Assembly (NCBI RefSeq): GCF_030137545.1
Contig: NZ_JARUVL010000006.1
Span: forward strand, 57,723 to 121,722
Direction: 5' to 3'
Source: Virgibacillus sp. LDC-1
GTDB lineage: Bacteria > Bacillota > Bacilli > Bacillales > Amphibacillaceae
Length of the DNA: 64,000 bases
In this document: positions 52,982-63,114 of the stretch, in pieces
Layout of the letters: each line of letters starts with the position of its first letter
How positions within the stretch are numbered: position 1 is the stretch's first letter
Made by a program: the position numbers and the translations under genes
Notes under the pieces: model-generated
Told to the model about the DNA's origin: nothing
The model's input: only the letters and a program-made list of their open reading frames with translations
The model's database searches: none

Positions 52982-54802
52982 TCATTGCTTCATATGTTTT
53001 TGAAGCTGGATTATTTGCATTGCTATATGTGCTGCTTTCGCAGTATCATTTTGTTGTTCTGCTAATAATTGCTGTTTTTTTAATTCACGGATACTTGAAA
53101 CATCGTTTGTTTCCATTTGAATAAGTCGAATATAATCATTAATTTCTTTTTCACTTATTTCTTCATGTATTGGGATCATTGCAATCTCAATTACTAACTG
53201 CCTTACTTCCTCATCCTCAAGCATTTGAATAAAATTACTTACATTGGATGAACGTCCTTCTTCATAATATGCATATAAATGGGTCGCTATTATCTTATGT
53301 GCATCAATATTAAACCCTGCACCTAATTCCTCCTGTACCCTACTCGCAATATAATGATCTTGCAGCATATAAGCAATAAGTTGTCTTTCAGCCTTGTGAA
53401 AAGCTGGTAGCATCTTTGGAGCTTGATAAAAGTTAGATTTTTCCTTAGTATATCTATCTTTTAATCGCTTATCCTGCTTATGTTTATTGGTTCCACGATG
53501 CTTGCCTAGTTCTTCTTTTAAAGTTTCCAAAGATATATCAAATTCAGTGTGCAGTTCATTTAAATAGAACTCAAGCTCAATAGAACTTTCCAGTTTACTA
53601 AGCTCTTTAATAATTAATTCGATATATTGAATGCGATCTCCTTCAAGACTCATATTAAAATCTCGTTTTACATAGCGCATGTAAAACGCAATAAAAGGAT
53701 CACTTGGTGTGATAACTTCCCTTTGAAAGGCCTCCCCACCAAATTGATTAATAAAGCTATCTGGATCAAGACCGTCTTTTATATTGGCAATCTTCACCTG
53801 ACATCCAGTTTGACGAAGCAATGTCGCTGCTTTATACGCACCTTCTAATCCTGCTTGATCACCATCAAAACAAATAACAACTAACTCTGTATACCTTCTT
53901 AACAACTTAGCTTGCGTTTCCGTTAATGCCGTACCCATTGTTGCCACAGTATTGCGAATTCCTGCTTGGTAGGCAGAAATTACATCCATATATCCTTCAA
54001 ACAAAATGACCTCATTTGTTTTTCGAATATACTTTTTCGCCAAATCAAAGTTAAACAATAGCTTTCCTTTTCGGAATAACTCGCTCTCTGAACTATTTAA
54101 ATATTTGGGACCATCCTCTGTAATGGATCTGCCTCCAAATCCTACTGTTTTCCCGAGGTGATTCCGAATTGGATAAATAACCCTTCCTTTAAACTTGTCC
54201 GTAATACTGTGATCATCATGTACAGTAATTAAACCTGCCTTAACTAGAATTTGTTGATGGATTCCCTTTTTTTCCAAGAAAGAAGCCGTGAAATTTTTCA
54301 CTCGAGGTGCAAATCCCAGCTTAAATGCATCAATGGTTTCGTCATTTATTCCTCGATCTTGAAAATATTGATAACCTTCCTTACCATCCTTTGTGTATCT
54401 GAGCAAGTGGTGATAAAGCTTGGTTAGCCAGTCAAAAGCAAGTACCATCTGCTGCTGCTCTTGGGACATAGATGTTTCTTGCGGCACAGCAAATTCAGGT
54501 AAAGCAATGTCACTTCTTCTTGCAAGCTCCCGCACAGCTTCGTGGAACGAGAAGCTTTCCATTTCCATAAGAAATGTAATAACATTTCCTCCTTTTCCAC
54601 ACCCAAAACAATGAAAAATTTGTTTATCTTGGGTTACAGAGAAAGATGGAGTCTTCTCTCCATGAAAAGGACACAATCCAAAAAAGTTTCTTCCTTGTTT
54701 TTTTAATTGAACATATTCTCCAACTACCTCTACAATATCATTTGCTTGACGAACTTGTTCAATTAATTCTTCTGGTATTTGATTAGACAATGATACCACC
54801 AT
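52982..54802 (-). CDS. dnaG: DNA primase
   Basis: Makes RNA primers at the replication fork. The 606-residue product has a CHC2 zinc finger (CPFHGEKTPSF ... FHCFGCGKGGN, about residues 43-70), a TOPRIM core (EGYMDVISAYQAG and ICFDGDQAGLEGA) and a C-terminal DnaB-interaction domain. The ATG at 54802 has no ribosome site; a TTG at 54790 is preceded by GGTGG five bases upstream and would give MSNQIPEEL, closer to the family N-terminus. Either is possible. First gene of dnaG-rpoD. Confidence 0.95.
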   Translation of the reverse strand: MVVSLSNQIPEELIEQVRQANDIVEVVGEYVQLKKQGRNFFGLCPFHGEKTPSFSVTQDKQIFHCFGCGKGGNVITFLMEMESFSFHEAVRELARRSDIALPEFAVPQETSMSQEQQQMVLAFDWLTKLYHHLLRYTKDGKEGYQYFQDRGINDETIDAFKLGFAPRVKNFTASFLEKKGIHQQILVKAGLITVHDDHSITDKFKGRVIYPIRNHLGKTVGFGGRSITEDGPKYLNSSESELFRKGKLLFNFDLAKKYIRKTNEVILFEGYMDVISAYQAGIRNTVATMGTALTETQAKLLRRYTELVVICFDGDQAGLEGAYKAATLLRQTGCQVKIANIKDGLDPDSFINQFGGEAFQREVITPSDPFIAFYMRYVKRDFNMSLEGDRIQYIELIIKELSKLESSIELEFYLNELHTEFDISLETLKEELGKHRGTNKHKQDKRLKDRYTKEKSNFYQAPKMLPAFHKAERQLIAYMLQDHYIASRVQEELGAGFNIDAHKIIATHLYAYYEEGRSSNVSNFIQMLEDEEVRQLVIEIAMIPIHEEISEKEINDYIRLIQMETNDVSSIRELKKQQLLAEQQNDTAKAAHIAMQIIQLQKHMKQ

Positions 54803-55253
54803 GCTTTTATATTATTCGATGTCGCTTTAAAAAATCCTTCATCATTCGACATTTTTTTTGATAAAGTCGAAAAAAATTTCCTTCTTAGGGTAAAATAACG
54901 TGAAGAAGGATGATTACATGATGAATTTACTATGTTCACTCACTTCTAGTATTTCCTCTTGATGTGAAGTGTTAAACATAGATTCTTACTTGGATTTGAT
55001 GCCTTAATAATACTTCTACGTTCACTTTGCGATTTCCTTCTTATTTCTCAATGTCTTATTTTTCAGAATATCTCTCCTGTTCAATAAAGCATTCTAGGCC
55101 ATATACCACTTCTATTTTTACACAAATACTAATTATAATACATCATCAATGGTAATTCCATTTAAATGCGCTTAAATTTATTGGTAATTTATGTGTACAT
55201 AAAAATCGGCAAGGAAAACATCCTATCTTAGCGGATATTTTCCTTGCTTAGAC
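54803..55253. other. Intergenic region where yqxD would be expected
   Basis: About 450 AT-rich bases between dnaG and ppsR. I see no trace of the yqxD motifs. It must contain the dnaG promoter, but no convincing -35/-10 pair could be picked. A plus-strand 14-codon frame (54919) with a good ribosome site is present but short. The ppsR terminator is at 55201-55247. Confidence 0.5.
55201..55247 (-). terminator. Terminator of ppsR
   Basis: A stem with perfect outer 10 bp GCAAGGAAAA / TTTTCCTTGC (55209-55218 with 55238-55247), then CGATTTTT on the minus strand. Confidence 0.8.
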
Positions 55254-56057
55254 TTATTTTTGAATTGATTGAAGAATTAAATTTGCTGTTTCTTCTACAG
55301 CTTTACTTGAAACATCGATGACATTACACCCAATTTTTTCAACAACTTTATCAAAATAATCTAACTCCTGATGAATTCGTTTCATATTAGCATAAGTAGC
55401 TTGATCGCCTAATCCTAACGCTTTCAATCTTTCTTTACGAATATCATTTAATTTGTCGGGACTAATACGTAATCCAATACATTTATTAGGATCTACTTCA
55501 AACAATTCCTCAGGAGGATCTACTTCAGGAACAATTGGTACGTTTGCAACTTTTAATCGCTTTAAAGCTAAGTATTGTGATAAAGGCGTTTTTGACGTTC
55601 TCGAAACGCCAATCAAAATAATATCTGCTCTAGAAATTCCTCGCGGATCACGTCCATCATCGTATTTTACTGCAAACTCGATTGCTTCTACTTTCCTAAA
55701 ATAATCTTCATCTAACTTATGGACAAGTCCTGGCTGCATTCGAGGTGATTTTTCATATACTCTTTCCATCGCTGCAAGAACTGGACCCATAATATCGATT
55801 ACTTCTACGTGAAGCATTTTCGCCTGCTCATTCAAATAGCCTCTTAAAAGAGGGTCTACTAACGTGAACCCAATAATCCCTTCATTTTCTTTTGCAAGCT
55901 GCAAGGTTTCGTCAATTGTTTTTTTATCTTCTACATATGGAATTCGTTGAATTCTATATTCCCCATTATTAAATTGGCTTAATCCAGCCTTCATTACTAA
56001 TTCAGCTGTTTCACCTACCGAATCAGATAACACATAAGCAAGTGGTTTCGTGTTCAT
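55254..56057 (-). CDS. ppsR: Bifunctional kinase/pyrophosphorylase, PEP synthase/PPDK regulatory protein (YqfL)
   Basis: A DUF299 regulatory enzyme of 267 residues that phosphorylates with ADP and dephosphorylates with phosphate. The P-loop [15 protein letters not shown] is at 150-164. [14 protein letters not shown] and [15 protein letters not shown] are conserved blocks. Pyruvate phosphate dikinase is the usual target, but in B. subtilis YqfL is a positive effector of CcpN-controlled gluconeogenesis. It follows ccpN after 22 bases, consistent with that role. Confidence 0.92.
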   Translation of the reverse strand: MNTKPLAYVLSDSVGETAELVMKAGLSQFNNGEYRIQRIPYVEDKKTIDETLQLAKENEGIIGFTLVDPLLRGYLNEQAKMLHVEVIDIMGPVLAAMERVYEKSPRMQPGLVHKLDEDYFRKVEAIEFAVKYDDGRDPRGISRADIILIGVSRTSKTPLSQYLALKRLKVANVPIVPEVDPPEELFEVDPNKCIGLRISPDKLNDIRKERLKALGLGDQATYANMKRIHQELDYFDKVVEKIGCNVIDVSSKAVEETANLILQSIQK

Positions 56058-56079
56058 TTATTATTTCTCCTCCCTGCCT

Positions 56080-56709
56080 TTATAAATGCTCATCCATAAT
56101 TAATTCTACAAATGCTTTTGTTACCGTTGTTTTAGTAACTCTTCCAACCACTTCTAAACCAGCATCCGTATCTTTTACAACAGGAACACCATCAATCTGC
56201 TTATCGATTAAAATTTTGGCAATATCAATTAATGGATCTTCTTTTCTACAAACTGTTATATTCGGCATTCTCGTCATAATGATATGTACCGGAATATGAT
56301 TGAGGTCTTGTTTTCCAATACTTGCTCTTAACAAATCTTTCCGAGAAAGAACACCTGTCAAACAAGAATGTTCATCAACTACAAACAACGTTCCAACATC
56401 CTCTAAAAACATCGTTGAAATGGCATCATACACTGAGACACTTTCATTAACGACAATTGGAATGGATTGATATTCTTGAATTTTAAACTTTTTTATTTTT
56501 TCGGTTAGTAATTCGGAGCCTGTTTTCCCTGTATAAAAATAGCCGACTCGAGGACGTGCGTCCAGATATCCAGCCATTGTTAAAATAGCAAGGTCTGGGC
56601 GGAGTGTCGCTCTCGTTAAATGCAACTTCTCAGCTATGTTTTCCCCTGTAATCGGGCCATTTTCTTTTACAATTTCAATGATTTTTTCTTGTCTATTTGA
56701 TAATTCCAC
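56080..56709 (-). CDS. ccpN: Transcriptional repressor CcpN
   Basis: Represses gapB, pckA and the small RNA sr1 on glycolytic carbon. A DeoR-like helix-turn-helix at the N-terminus (NRQEKIIEIVKENGPITGENIAEKLHLTRATLRPDLAIL) is followed by two CBS domains (about 80-140 and 145-205). The GTG at 56709 is chosen because GGTGGTGAG lies just before it and the product then begins like B. subtilis CcpN; TTG 56730 is the alternative. 209 residues. Confidence 0.93.
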   Translation of the reverse strand: MELSNRQEKIIEIVKENGPITGENIAEKLHLTRATLRPDLAILTMAGYLDARPRVGYFYTGKTGSELLTEKIKKFKIQEYQSIPIVVNESVSVYDAISTMFLEDVGTLFVVDEHSCLTGVLSRKDLLRASIGKQDLNHIPVHIIMTRMPNITVCRKEDPLIDIAKILIDKQIDGVPVVKDTDAGLEVVGRVTKTTVTKAFVELIMDEHL

Positions 56710-56902
56710 TATCTCACCACCCACGTTCAATATGTCATACAGCTTCTAAATATTATATATGATTACGAGTGGAAAAGGAATCTATGCCATACAATTGTCA
56801 TATAAACCTCACCTTACACATATGAGTATGGCTTCTTACAAAATGAAGCGTACTGTCTATATTACGAATAATATACGCTTCCACTCCCTAAGCTCGTTTA
56901 AG

Positions 56903-58981
56903 TTAAAAATGCTGTTTCCACTCTATTGCAGACAGGTCAGCAAAATTCAAAATAAGAGATCCAATATTCGTTAACAATGCAAGCCGATTATTTCGAATTG
57001 CTTCTTCCTTGGCCATGACCATGTTCTCATTAAAGAAGTGGTGAATAGGTTCAGCGAGTGTTGCAAGCTGATTCAATGCTTCCTCAGCATCAAAGGCTGC
57101 ATTTGCTTTCGCGAAAGCTTTCGTAACGTTTTGTAGTGCCTGAGATAATGCTGCTTCAGACTCAGTTTGGAATAACTCCGCTTTCACCTCACGATTTTCT
57201 TTTGTCTCCATTAAATTCAGAACTCGAACTAACCCTTCCTGTGTTGGTTTAAATCTAGGATCATTCCGTTTTTCGGAAAGTATTTTAGCTTTTTCTATCG
57301 TATATGCTACATTTCCTACTGCATTTTTTGTTACAGCAGCTATGACATCAACTTCAATTGCTTCTTCTTTAAGAATGAAGTCCATTCGCTGACGCATAAA
57401 ATCATTTAACTCTTTTTCAAAATCTGGTGTTCCTTTTATGGATGATGCCTCATATAACGTAATCGGAATCCTTAATAGTTCCTCTAAGGATATTTTCCAA
57501 TCTTGTGCTAGTAATATTCTCAGGATTCCGATTGCTTGTCTTCTTAGTCCATACGGATCCTGAGAGCCAGATGGTCTTAAACCAACATAGATACAACCAG
57601 TAATTGTATCCAGCTTATCCGATAAGCTTAATACAGCACCGACAAGTGTTTCAGGCAAAGCACCATTCGACTGTTTTGGTAAATATTGCTCTGCTATTGC
57701 TCTAGCAACATCCTCATCCTCGTTAAAATGCAGGGCATATTTTTCGCCCATAATTCCTTGAAGCTCTGTAAATTCATTTACCATGTTCGTAACTAAGTCA
57801 TATTTACTAATCTCTGCTGCACGAACTACTTTTTCTGTTTGCTTAGCGTCTAAATGTAATAGATTAGCTAAGTGCTTGGCAATATTACTTGTGCGTTGCA
57901 CCTTATCATGTATCGTACCTAAATCTTTTTGGAAGACAACTTGCTTTAATTTTGCTAAATAATCATTTATTGAATGCTGCTTATCTTCATCAAAAAAGAA
58001 TTGGGCATCAGAAAGTCTTGCACGAAGTACCTTCTCATTTCCTTTAACTACTTTATCTAATGCAAAGCTATCCCCGTTTCTTACTCCTATAAAATAATGA
58101 AGCAGTTCTCCCGTCTTTGATTTCACAGGAAAGTATCGTTGGTGTTCCTTCATGGAGGTAATTAACACTTCAGAAGGTAATGTAAGAAATTGTTTATCAA
58201 ATTGTCCAACAAACACTGTGGGATATTCGACAAGGTTGCGCACTTCATCTAACAATGCTTGATCAATTGGAATAGTATATCCTTCACGTGCTTCAATTGC
58301 ATTAATTTCATTTAAAATTATCGTTTCTCTTCTTTTAGGATTTACAATAACATGTTGTTCTTCAAGAATTTTTTCATAATCAACAGGATGGTGAATTACC
58401 ATTTCTTTTCCTAAAAATCGGTGCCCGTAGGTTATATTGCTTGTTGTTACGCTAGCAATTTCAAAAGGAATAACTTCATCTCCATACAAAGCTACTAGCC
58501 AGCGAATAGGACGAGCATAGCGTATTTTTTCAACGCCCCACTTCATATTTTTTGCAAAGGAAAGAGACTCAATAATTTCTTTAAACTGCGTTAATAATTG
58601 GAAGCTAGGCTTCCCTTCAATCCGTTTATTAACAAATATATAAGAAATTCCTTTTATTTCTTTCGTATATATGTCTGCGGTTGTTTTGCCTTGACCCTTC
58701 GTAAAACCAATTGCAGCTTTCGTCCAATTGCCATCAGCATCTTGAGCAATTTTTAAAGCAGGCCCTTTTGCTTCTTCCTCAACCGTCGTTTGCTCTTCAG
58801 CCAAGCCTTGAATTAGAATAGCTAATCGTCTAGGAGTCGAATATGTGGTAATTGTTTCAAAAGCAACACGTAACTCCTTTAACCAGCTTTCTGTTTTTTC
58901 TTTTAACTGCATTTCTGCATCATCAATAAACCGAGCTGGTAATTCCTCTAGTCCGATTTCGAATAAAACGTCCTTTGCCAT
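56903..58981 (-). CDS. glyS: Glycyl-tRNA synthetase beta subunit
   Basis: The large subunit of the alpha2-beta2 GlyRS, 692 residues. It carries the tRNA-binding and HD-like domains; EIGLEELPARFIDDAEMQLKE at the N-terminus, MKWGVEKIRYARPIRW, and the DPYGLRRQAIGILRI stretch near residue 480 are typical. The ATG directly follows the glyQ stop, with AAGGAGG just upstream within glyQ. Confidence 0.96.
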   Translation of the reverse strand: MAKDVLFEIGLEELPARFIDDAEMQLKEKTESWLKELRVAFETITTYSTPRRLAILIQGLAEEQTTVEEEAKGPALKIAQDADGNWTKAAIGFTKGQGKTTADIYTKEIKGISYIFVNKRIEGKPSFQLLTQFKEIIESLSFAKNMKWGVEKIRYARPIRWLVALYGDEVIPFEIASVTTSNITYGHRFLGKEMVIHHPVDYEKILEEQHVIVNPKRRETIILNEINAIEAREGYTIPIDQALLDEVRNLVEYPTVFVGQFDKQFLTLPSEVLITSMKEHQRYFPVKSKTGELLHYFIGVRNGDSFALDKVVKGNEKVLRARLSDAQFFFDEDKQHSINDYLAKLKQVVFQKDLGTIHDKVQRTSNIAKHLANLLHLDAKQTEKVVRAAEISKYDLVTNMVNEFTELQGIMGEKYALHFNEDEDVARAIAEQYLPKQSNGALPETLVGAVLSLSDKLDTITGCIYVGLRPSGSQDPYGLRRQAIGILRILLAQDWKISLEELLRIPITLYEASSIKGTPDFEKELNDFMRQRMDFILKEEAIEVDVIAAVTKNAVGNVAYTIEKAKILSEKRNDPRFKPTQEGLVRVLNLMETKENREVKAELFQTESEAALSQALQNVTKAFAKANAAFDAEEALNQLATLAEPIHHFFNENMVMAKEEAIRNNRLALLTNIGSLILNFADLSAIEWKQHF

Positions 58982-59860
58982 TTATTTTTCCTCCTTTTTC
59001 AGCATAGGAAATCCAAGCTTTTCTCGTTCTTCTACATAAGCTTTTGCAATCTTTCTAGCTAAGTTGCGAATCCTAGATATATAGCCGGTTCTTTCTGTTA
59101 CAGATATAACTCCTCTGGCATCGAGCAAATTAAAGGTATGCGAGCATTTGAGAACATAATCATAAGCTGGAAAAACAAGCCCTTTTTCCATTGTCTTTCT
59201 CGCTTCTTCTTCATACATTGTAAATAATTGAAATAACATATCTGTGCTTGATTCTTCAAAGGTGTATTTTGAATGCTCGTATTCAGGCTGCAAGAAGATA
59301 TCTCGCACTGTAAATCCTTTCGTCCACTCTAAATCGAATACATTTTCCTTATCTTGTATATAAGAAGCTAAGCGTTCGATGCCATATGTCAGTTCAACTG
59401 CAACTGGATTTGCTTCTAAGCCCCCAATTTGTTGGAAATAAGTGAATTGCGTTATTTCCATTCCATCTAACCAAACTTCCCATCCAAGACCAGCTGCTCC
59501 AAGGGTTGGATTCTCCCAATTATCCTCAACAAAACGAATATCATGCTCTAACGGATTTATTCCAAGCGCTTTAAGTGATTCTAGATACAATTCTTGAATA
59601 TTGTCTGGTGAAGGTTTCATAATTACTTGAAACTGATGATGCTGGTATAGTCGGTTTGGATTTTCGCCGTATCGTCCATCCGCTGGCCTTCTTGATGGCT
59701 CCACGTAAGCTACATTCCATGGTTCAGGACCAAGACTCCTAAGGAGCGTCATTGGCGACATTGTGCCAGCCCCTTTTTCCACATCATAAGCCTGCATTAA
59801 AATACAATTTTGCTTTGACCAATATTCTTGTAACGTTAAAATCATTTGTTGAATATTCAT
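58982..59860 (-). CDS. glyQ: Glycyl-tRNA synthetase alpha subunit
   Basis: The catalytic subunit that activates glycine, 292 residues. Family blocks are [48 protein letters not shown], and [21 protein letters not shown] at 59860 is preceded by GAGG at eight bases; longer frames run into the T-box terminator. glyQ-glyS is controlled by the T-box leader at 59893-60090. Confidence 0.97.
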   Translation of the reverse strand: MNIQQMILTLQEYWSKQNCILMQAYDVEKGAGTMSPMTLLRSLGPEPWNVAYVEPSRRPADGRYGENPNRLYQHHQFQVIMKPSPDNIQELYLESLKALGINPLEHDIRFVEDNWENPTLGAAGLGWEVWLDGMEITQFTYFQQIGGLEANPVAVELTYGIERLASYIQDKENVFDLEWTKGFTVRDIFLQPEYEHSKYTFEESSTDMLFQLFTMYEEEARKTMEKGLVFPAYDYVLKCSHTFNLLDARGVISVTERTGYISRIRNLARKIAKAYVEEREKLGFPMLKKEEK

Positions 59861-59892
59861 ATTGTTATCCTCCACTCTATTTTCTTTTAAAA

Positions 59893-59934
59893 TCAAAAAA
59901 CCGTCCCTATGTCAATTGTAGACATAGGGACGGT
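59893..59934 (-). terminator. T-box terminator of glyQS
   Basis: A perfect 15-bp stem (59898-59912 with 59920-59934) and six U on the minus strand. Its 5' arm (AACCGTCCCT) can alternatively pair with the T-box region (AGGGTGGAACC), forming the anti-terminator. Confidence 0.92.
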
Positions 59935-60092
59935 TATAACCGCGGTTCCACCCTATTTGCTTCCGAATTGGAAGCCACTTTATATGCAATATTGCTCCAG
60001 AGTGCCTTCCGATATGCTTCATGATCCAGCTTCCACCACCTCTGGACTCGCTTTGCAAGGGTCACATAACGTACTCTTCTCTATCGTAGCAA
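59925..60092 (-). ncRNA. Glycine-specific T-box leader of glyQS
   Basis: The leader contains the T-box sequence AGGGTGGAACCGCGG (about 59940-59955), which pairs with the acceptor end of uncharged tRNA. Stem I starts with AGAGAAGAGTACG and ends CGGAAGGCACTCT. Between its two flanks the specifier loop presents GGC (60004-60006 on the complementary strand), a glycine codon. A terminator with an alternative anti-terminator pairing follows. Leader of the compact glyQS class, without stem II. Confidence 0.93.
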
Positions 60093-60112
60093 TGTATAAT
60101 TATTATGTAAAA

Positions 60113-60141
60113 ATGATACGCTATTCATTCGTATTCGTCAA
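60113..60141 (-). promoter_or_regulatory. Promoter of the glyQS T-box transcript
   Basis: On the minus strand TTGACG (60136-60141), exactly 17 bases, TATCAT (60113-60118), about 20 bases before the T-box leader. Confidence 0.7.
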
Positions 60142-60150
60142 CTTAAATTA

Positions 60151-60894
60151 CTAGGAAAGACGGTCTAATTGATTAAGAAACCTTTTACTCTTCAATGCAT
60201 AACCACCATATTGATCATAATACTGATCAAGTATTTGTCGAATCAATTGAATGTTCTCCTCTTTCATTGAGATGTTTCCAATTCTTTCTAAGCCTACCTG
60301 TGCGAAAAGCTGAAAAAGCCGTGCTACTGAATTGGACAGTGAAACCGCCTGTATATCTTTAGACATACATCCTTTACAAAGAAAGCCACCTTCTAAAACA
60401 GAAAACGCAAATGGCGACTGCTTACTCCCACATTGCACACATTTATCCACGGTTGGTAAAAAACCGCCTATCTGATAGGACTTTAACTCATACATCATAA
60501 CCGGAATTTGATAATCATCATGATTTTCAATCCATTTCATTGTTGCGAAAAGCTGCTGATAGAGATATATGTTCGGCTTTTTATCTTCTACTAATTTATC
60601 AGTTAATTCAAGCAAAAAAGCAGCATATGCTGTTTTAATAATATCTTCACGGATGGAACGAAAGGAGTGAATAATATCTCCTTGCTGTATAGTACTTAGA
60701 CCTTTTGACAAATAAACAAAAAATTGTCCATGGATGAATGGCTGCGTTAAAGCAGCCATTCTGCTTTTAGGTTTTTTTGCCCCTCTGGCAATCGCTGAGA
60801 ACTTTCCTATTTTTTCACTGAAAATCGTAACGATTTTATGCGTTTCACCATAATCCGATGTTTTTATTATAATTCCATCAATTTTCTCAAGCAC
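60151..60894 (-). CDS. recO: DNA repair protein RecO
   Basis: Helps load RecA on SSB-coated single-stranded DNA and anneals strands. The 247-residue product has an N-terminal OB-fold (EKIDGIIIKTSDYGETHKIVTIFSEKIGKFSAIARGAKK) and a C-terminal helical domain with a zinc site: CVQCG at the first pair and CKGC at the second. The start is GTG at 60894 with AAAGGATG seven bases upstream. It follows yqzL, as in B. subtilis. Confidence 0.95.
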   Translation of the reverse strand: MLEKIDGIIIKTSDYGETHKIVTIFSEKIGKFSAIARGAKKPKSRMAALTQPFIHGQFFVYLSKGLSTIQQGDIIHSFRSIREDIIKTAYAAFLLELTDKLVEDKKPNIYLYQQLFATMKWIENHDDYQIPVMMYELKSYQIGGFLPTVDKCVQCGSKQSPFAFSVLEGGFLCKGCMSKDIQAVSLSNSVARLFQLFAQVGLERIGNISMKEENIQLIRQILDQYYDQYGGYALKSKRFLNQLDRLS

Positions 60895-60912
60895 ATCTGT
60901 TCATCCTTTTTA

Positions 60913-61065
60913 CTACCGCATGTTTTTTGAGCTAAAGGTTGATGGCTCAGAGCGTTCTAAAAGTTCGAGTTCCCTTGTATCTGATTCTTTTTCTAACTCT
61001 TTTAATAATAAATAGGTTTCAATATTTCCTGTTTGACTAAAAAGTTTCCACGTCAAGTCGATCAC
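60913..61065 (-). CDS. yqzL: YqzL family protein
   Basis: A 50-residue protein starting MIDLTWKLFSQTGNIETYLL and ending SSKNMR, with the conserved LLLKELEKES region. It matches the YqzL family found between era and recO in Bacillus. The start is a GTG at 61065, with AAAGGTGG eight bases upstream, and the frame ends 18 bases before recO. Function unknown. Confidence 0.88.
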   Translation of the reverse strand: MIDLTWKLFSQTGNIETYLLLKELEKESDTRELELLERSEPSTFSSKNMR

Positions 61066-61200
61066 AAGAAAACCCACCTTTCTTCATCCATTATCCGGAT
61101 ATATTTTATAAGGTTAGACAAAGCAAAAGCTCCCGAGAACTGTCTACGCTCTTAGATTTTCCATCCTGCGTAAAACAATTAGTAAAAAAATTTACCATGT

Positions 61201-62103
61201 TTAATAATCGTCATTCCGAAAACCAAATTGATTTAGCTGACTTTGTTTATTTCGCCAATCTTTTTGAACCTTAATCCAAAGCTCCAAATACACCTTACTA
61301 CCAAGCAATGCTTCTATGTCTTTACGGGCATTTTTCCCAATTTGCTTTAACATGCTTCCTTGCTTTCCGATTAATATTCCTTTTTGTGATTTTCTTTCTG
61401 TTATCACGACAGCCTGAATAAATACCGTATCATTATCGCGTTCTTCGATGTTTTCAATATCTACAGCAATCGAATGTGGTATTTCTTCACGGGTTAAATG
61501 TAACACTTTTTCTCGAATTAATTCACTTATAATAAATCGTTCAGGATGATCTGTTACTTGATCTTCTGGATAATACTGCGGCCCTTCAGGCAAGTGAACT
61601 TTTAATACATCTAATAAATGATCGACATTATTTCCTTCTAAAGCGGATATCGGAATAATTTCTTCAAATTCACATTTATCTTTATACAATTCAATAAGCG
61701 GTAATAACGCTTCTGGATGAACTAAATCAATCTTATTTACAATTAGAAATACTGGCTTACGAACCTTTTGTAGTAGATCTAGGATATACTGGTCCCCTTT
61801 TCCATACCCTTCCTTTGCATCAATCATAAATAAAATGGCATCCACTTCATTTAAAGTGTTCTCTGCAATCCGGACCATGAAATCCCCTAGACGATGCTTT
61901 GGTTTATGAATACCGGGTGTATCAATGAATACGAACTGCGCATCCTGTTGTGTAAGTACTCCTTGAATCTTATTTCGTGTTGTTTGCGCTTTATCACTCA
62001 TGATGGCAATCTTTTGCCCTACTACACGATTTAAGAAAGTTGATTTTCCTACATTGGGTCTTCCAATGATAGCGATAAATCCTGATTTATAATTTGTTTT
62101 CAC
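61201..62103 (-). CDS. era: GTPase Era
   Basis: A ribosome assembly GTPase that binds the 3' end of 16S rRNA. G motifs: G1 [10 protein letters not shown]2 around [10 protein letters not shown]3 DTPGIHKP, G4 NKIDLV and G5 SALEG. The C-terminal KH domain contains [23 protein letters not shown]. 300 residues. The start is GTG at 62103 with GGAGGAAGCAAT upstream. Next to dgkA and ybeY without cdd between. Confidence 0.96.
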   Translation of the reverse strand: MKTNYKSGFIAIIGRPNVGKSTFLNRVVGQKIAIMSDKAQTTRNKIQGVLTQQDAQFVFIDTPGIHKPKHRLGDFMVRIAENTLNEVDAILFMIDAKEGYGKGDQYILDLLQKVRKPVFLIVNKIDLVHPEALLPLIELYKDKCEFEEIIPISALEGNNVDHLLDVLKVHLPEGPQYYPEDQVTDHPERFIISELIREKVLHLTREEIPHSIAVDIENIEERDNDTVFIQAVVITERKSQKGILIGKQGSMLKQIGKNARKDIEALLGSKVYLELWIKVQKDWRNKQSQLNQFGFRNDDY

Positions 62104-62262
62104 ATTGCTTCCTCCAAGACGTAATAAAAATTGTTAAATAAAGCATGTTCATTCTGTTATTATTATCATACTATAAAAAACACATGCTTTCATGAATTCG
62201 ACAAAACCTTCCTAATTATAATCTTCATTGCCAAATTTTGAAACAACAAATTTTCCTTTCAT

Positions 62263-62294
62263 AAAAAATAAGGCTCCAACAATTGGCAGCCTTA
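62263..62294 (-). terminator. Terminator of dgkA
   Basis: Stem AAGGCTGCCA with TGGAGCCTT (one mismatch) overlapping the dgkA stop, followed by ATTTTTTATG on the minus strand. Confidence 0.7.
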
Positions 62295-62672
62295 CAAACC
62301 AAGTAATATCTTTATTTTCGGAAGGAACACGATACATCCGATAACGACAGCCATCATTGCTGCTACTAATACGGCACCAGCTGCAATGTCCTTAATCAAC
62401 TTTGCAGCTGGATGAATTTGTGGGCGTACATAGTCTAAAAAGCTTTCTATCGCCGTATTTATCATTTCACAAATGAGTACCATTCCAATCGAAATGATTA
62501 CGGCAATCCACTCAAAACGACTGATTTGAAAATAAAAACCTGCAATAATCACTAAAAAAGCAACACCCAAATGAACTTGAAAGTTTTTTTCCATTCGAAT
62601 AATTTGCTTCAACCCACTCCATGCATAACGAAACCCGATTCCGCGCTTTTTATCGCTCAAGATTAAATGCAC
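62292..62672 (-). CDS. dgkA: Undecaprenol kinase / diacylglycerol kinase DgkA
   Basis: A small integral membrane lipid kinase, 126 residues, that in Gram-positives phosphorylates undecaprenol. Three to four helices carry the family motif MINTAIESFLDYVRPQIHPAAKLIKDIAAGAVLVAA, with catalytic Glu and metal ligands. The start is either GTG at 62672 (no ribosome site) or TTG at 62660 (AGGTG nine bases upstream, giving MSDKKRGIGF). Both overlap the ybeY stop, by 23 or 11 bases. Confidence 0.92.
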   Translation of the reverse strand: MHLILSDKKRGIGFRYAWSGLKQIIRMEKNFQVHLGVAFLVIIAGFYFQISRFEWIAVIISIGMVLICEMINTAIESFLDYVRPQIHPAAKLIKDIAAGAVLVAAMMAVVIGCIVFLPKIKILLGL

Positions 62673-63114
62673 CTAATATTTCATCTTGGAGTTGAAACAT
62701 TTCCTTTTCATCTTCGTCATTCAAATGATCATAACCTAAAAGATGCAGAAATCCGTGGACAGCTAAGAAGCCAAGCTCGCGCTCGATAGAATGATTATAA
62801 TCATCTGCTTGCTCCTTTGCCTTGTCGATTGAGATAACAATATCACCTAAAACTAGAGGAATTTCTTCCCCAAGGATTTCTATTTCTCCCTCTACAGATT
62901 CTTGTAAAGCAAAAGAAATGACGTCTGTCGGCTTATCTTGTCCTCGATAATTTCGATTTAGTTCTTGAATTTCTCGATTATTAACAAAATTAATCGATAT
63001 TTCTGCTTCCTGTGGAATCTTTTGCCTTTTACCTGCAAATTGAAGTAATTGATGAAGCATGTCAACATATTCTGATGGTATCGACTTCGTATTATCATGG
63101 AAATAAATATGCAT
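62650..63114 (-). CDS. ybeY: Endoribonuclease YbeY (rRNA maturation factor)
   Basis: A metal-dependent RNase for 16S rRNA 3'-end processing, 154 residues. The zinc motif HGFLHLLGYDHLND (three His) and GDIVISIDKAKEQA are characteristic. The ATG immediately follows the pgpH stop (one shared base), and the 3' end overlaps dgkA. Part of the pgpH-ybeY-dgkA-era cluster. Confidence 0.95.
   Translation of the reverse strand: MHIYFHDNTKSIPSEYVDMLHQLLQFAGKRQKIPQEAEISINFVNNREIQELNRNYRGQDKPTDVISFALQESVEGEIEILGEEIPLVLGDIVISIDKAKEQADDYNHSIERELGFLAVHGFLHLLGYDHLNDEDEKEMFQLQDEILGAFNLER

Noticed and set aside
54919..54963. A 14-codon plus-strand frame with a good ribosome site (AAGAAGGATG) near dnaG
   Set aside because: It looks like a leader peptide, but no gene follows on that strand (ppsR is convergent) and no attenuator hairpin is attached. 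Probably chance.
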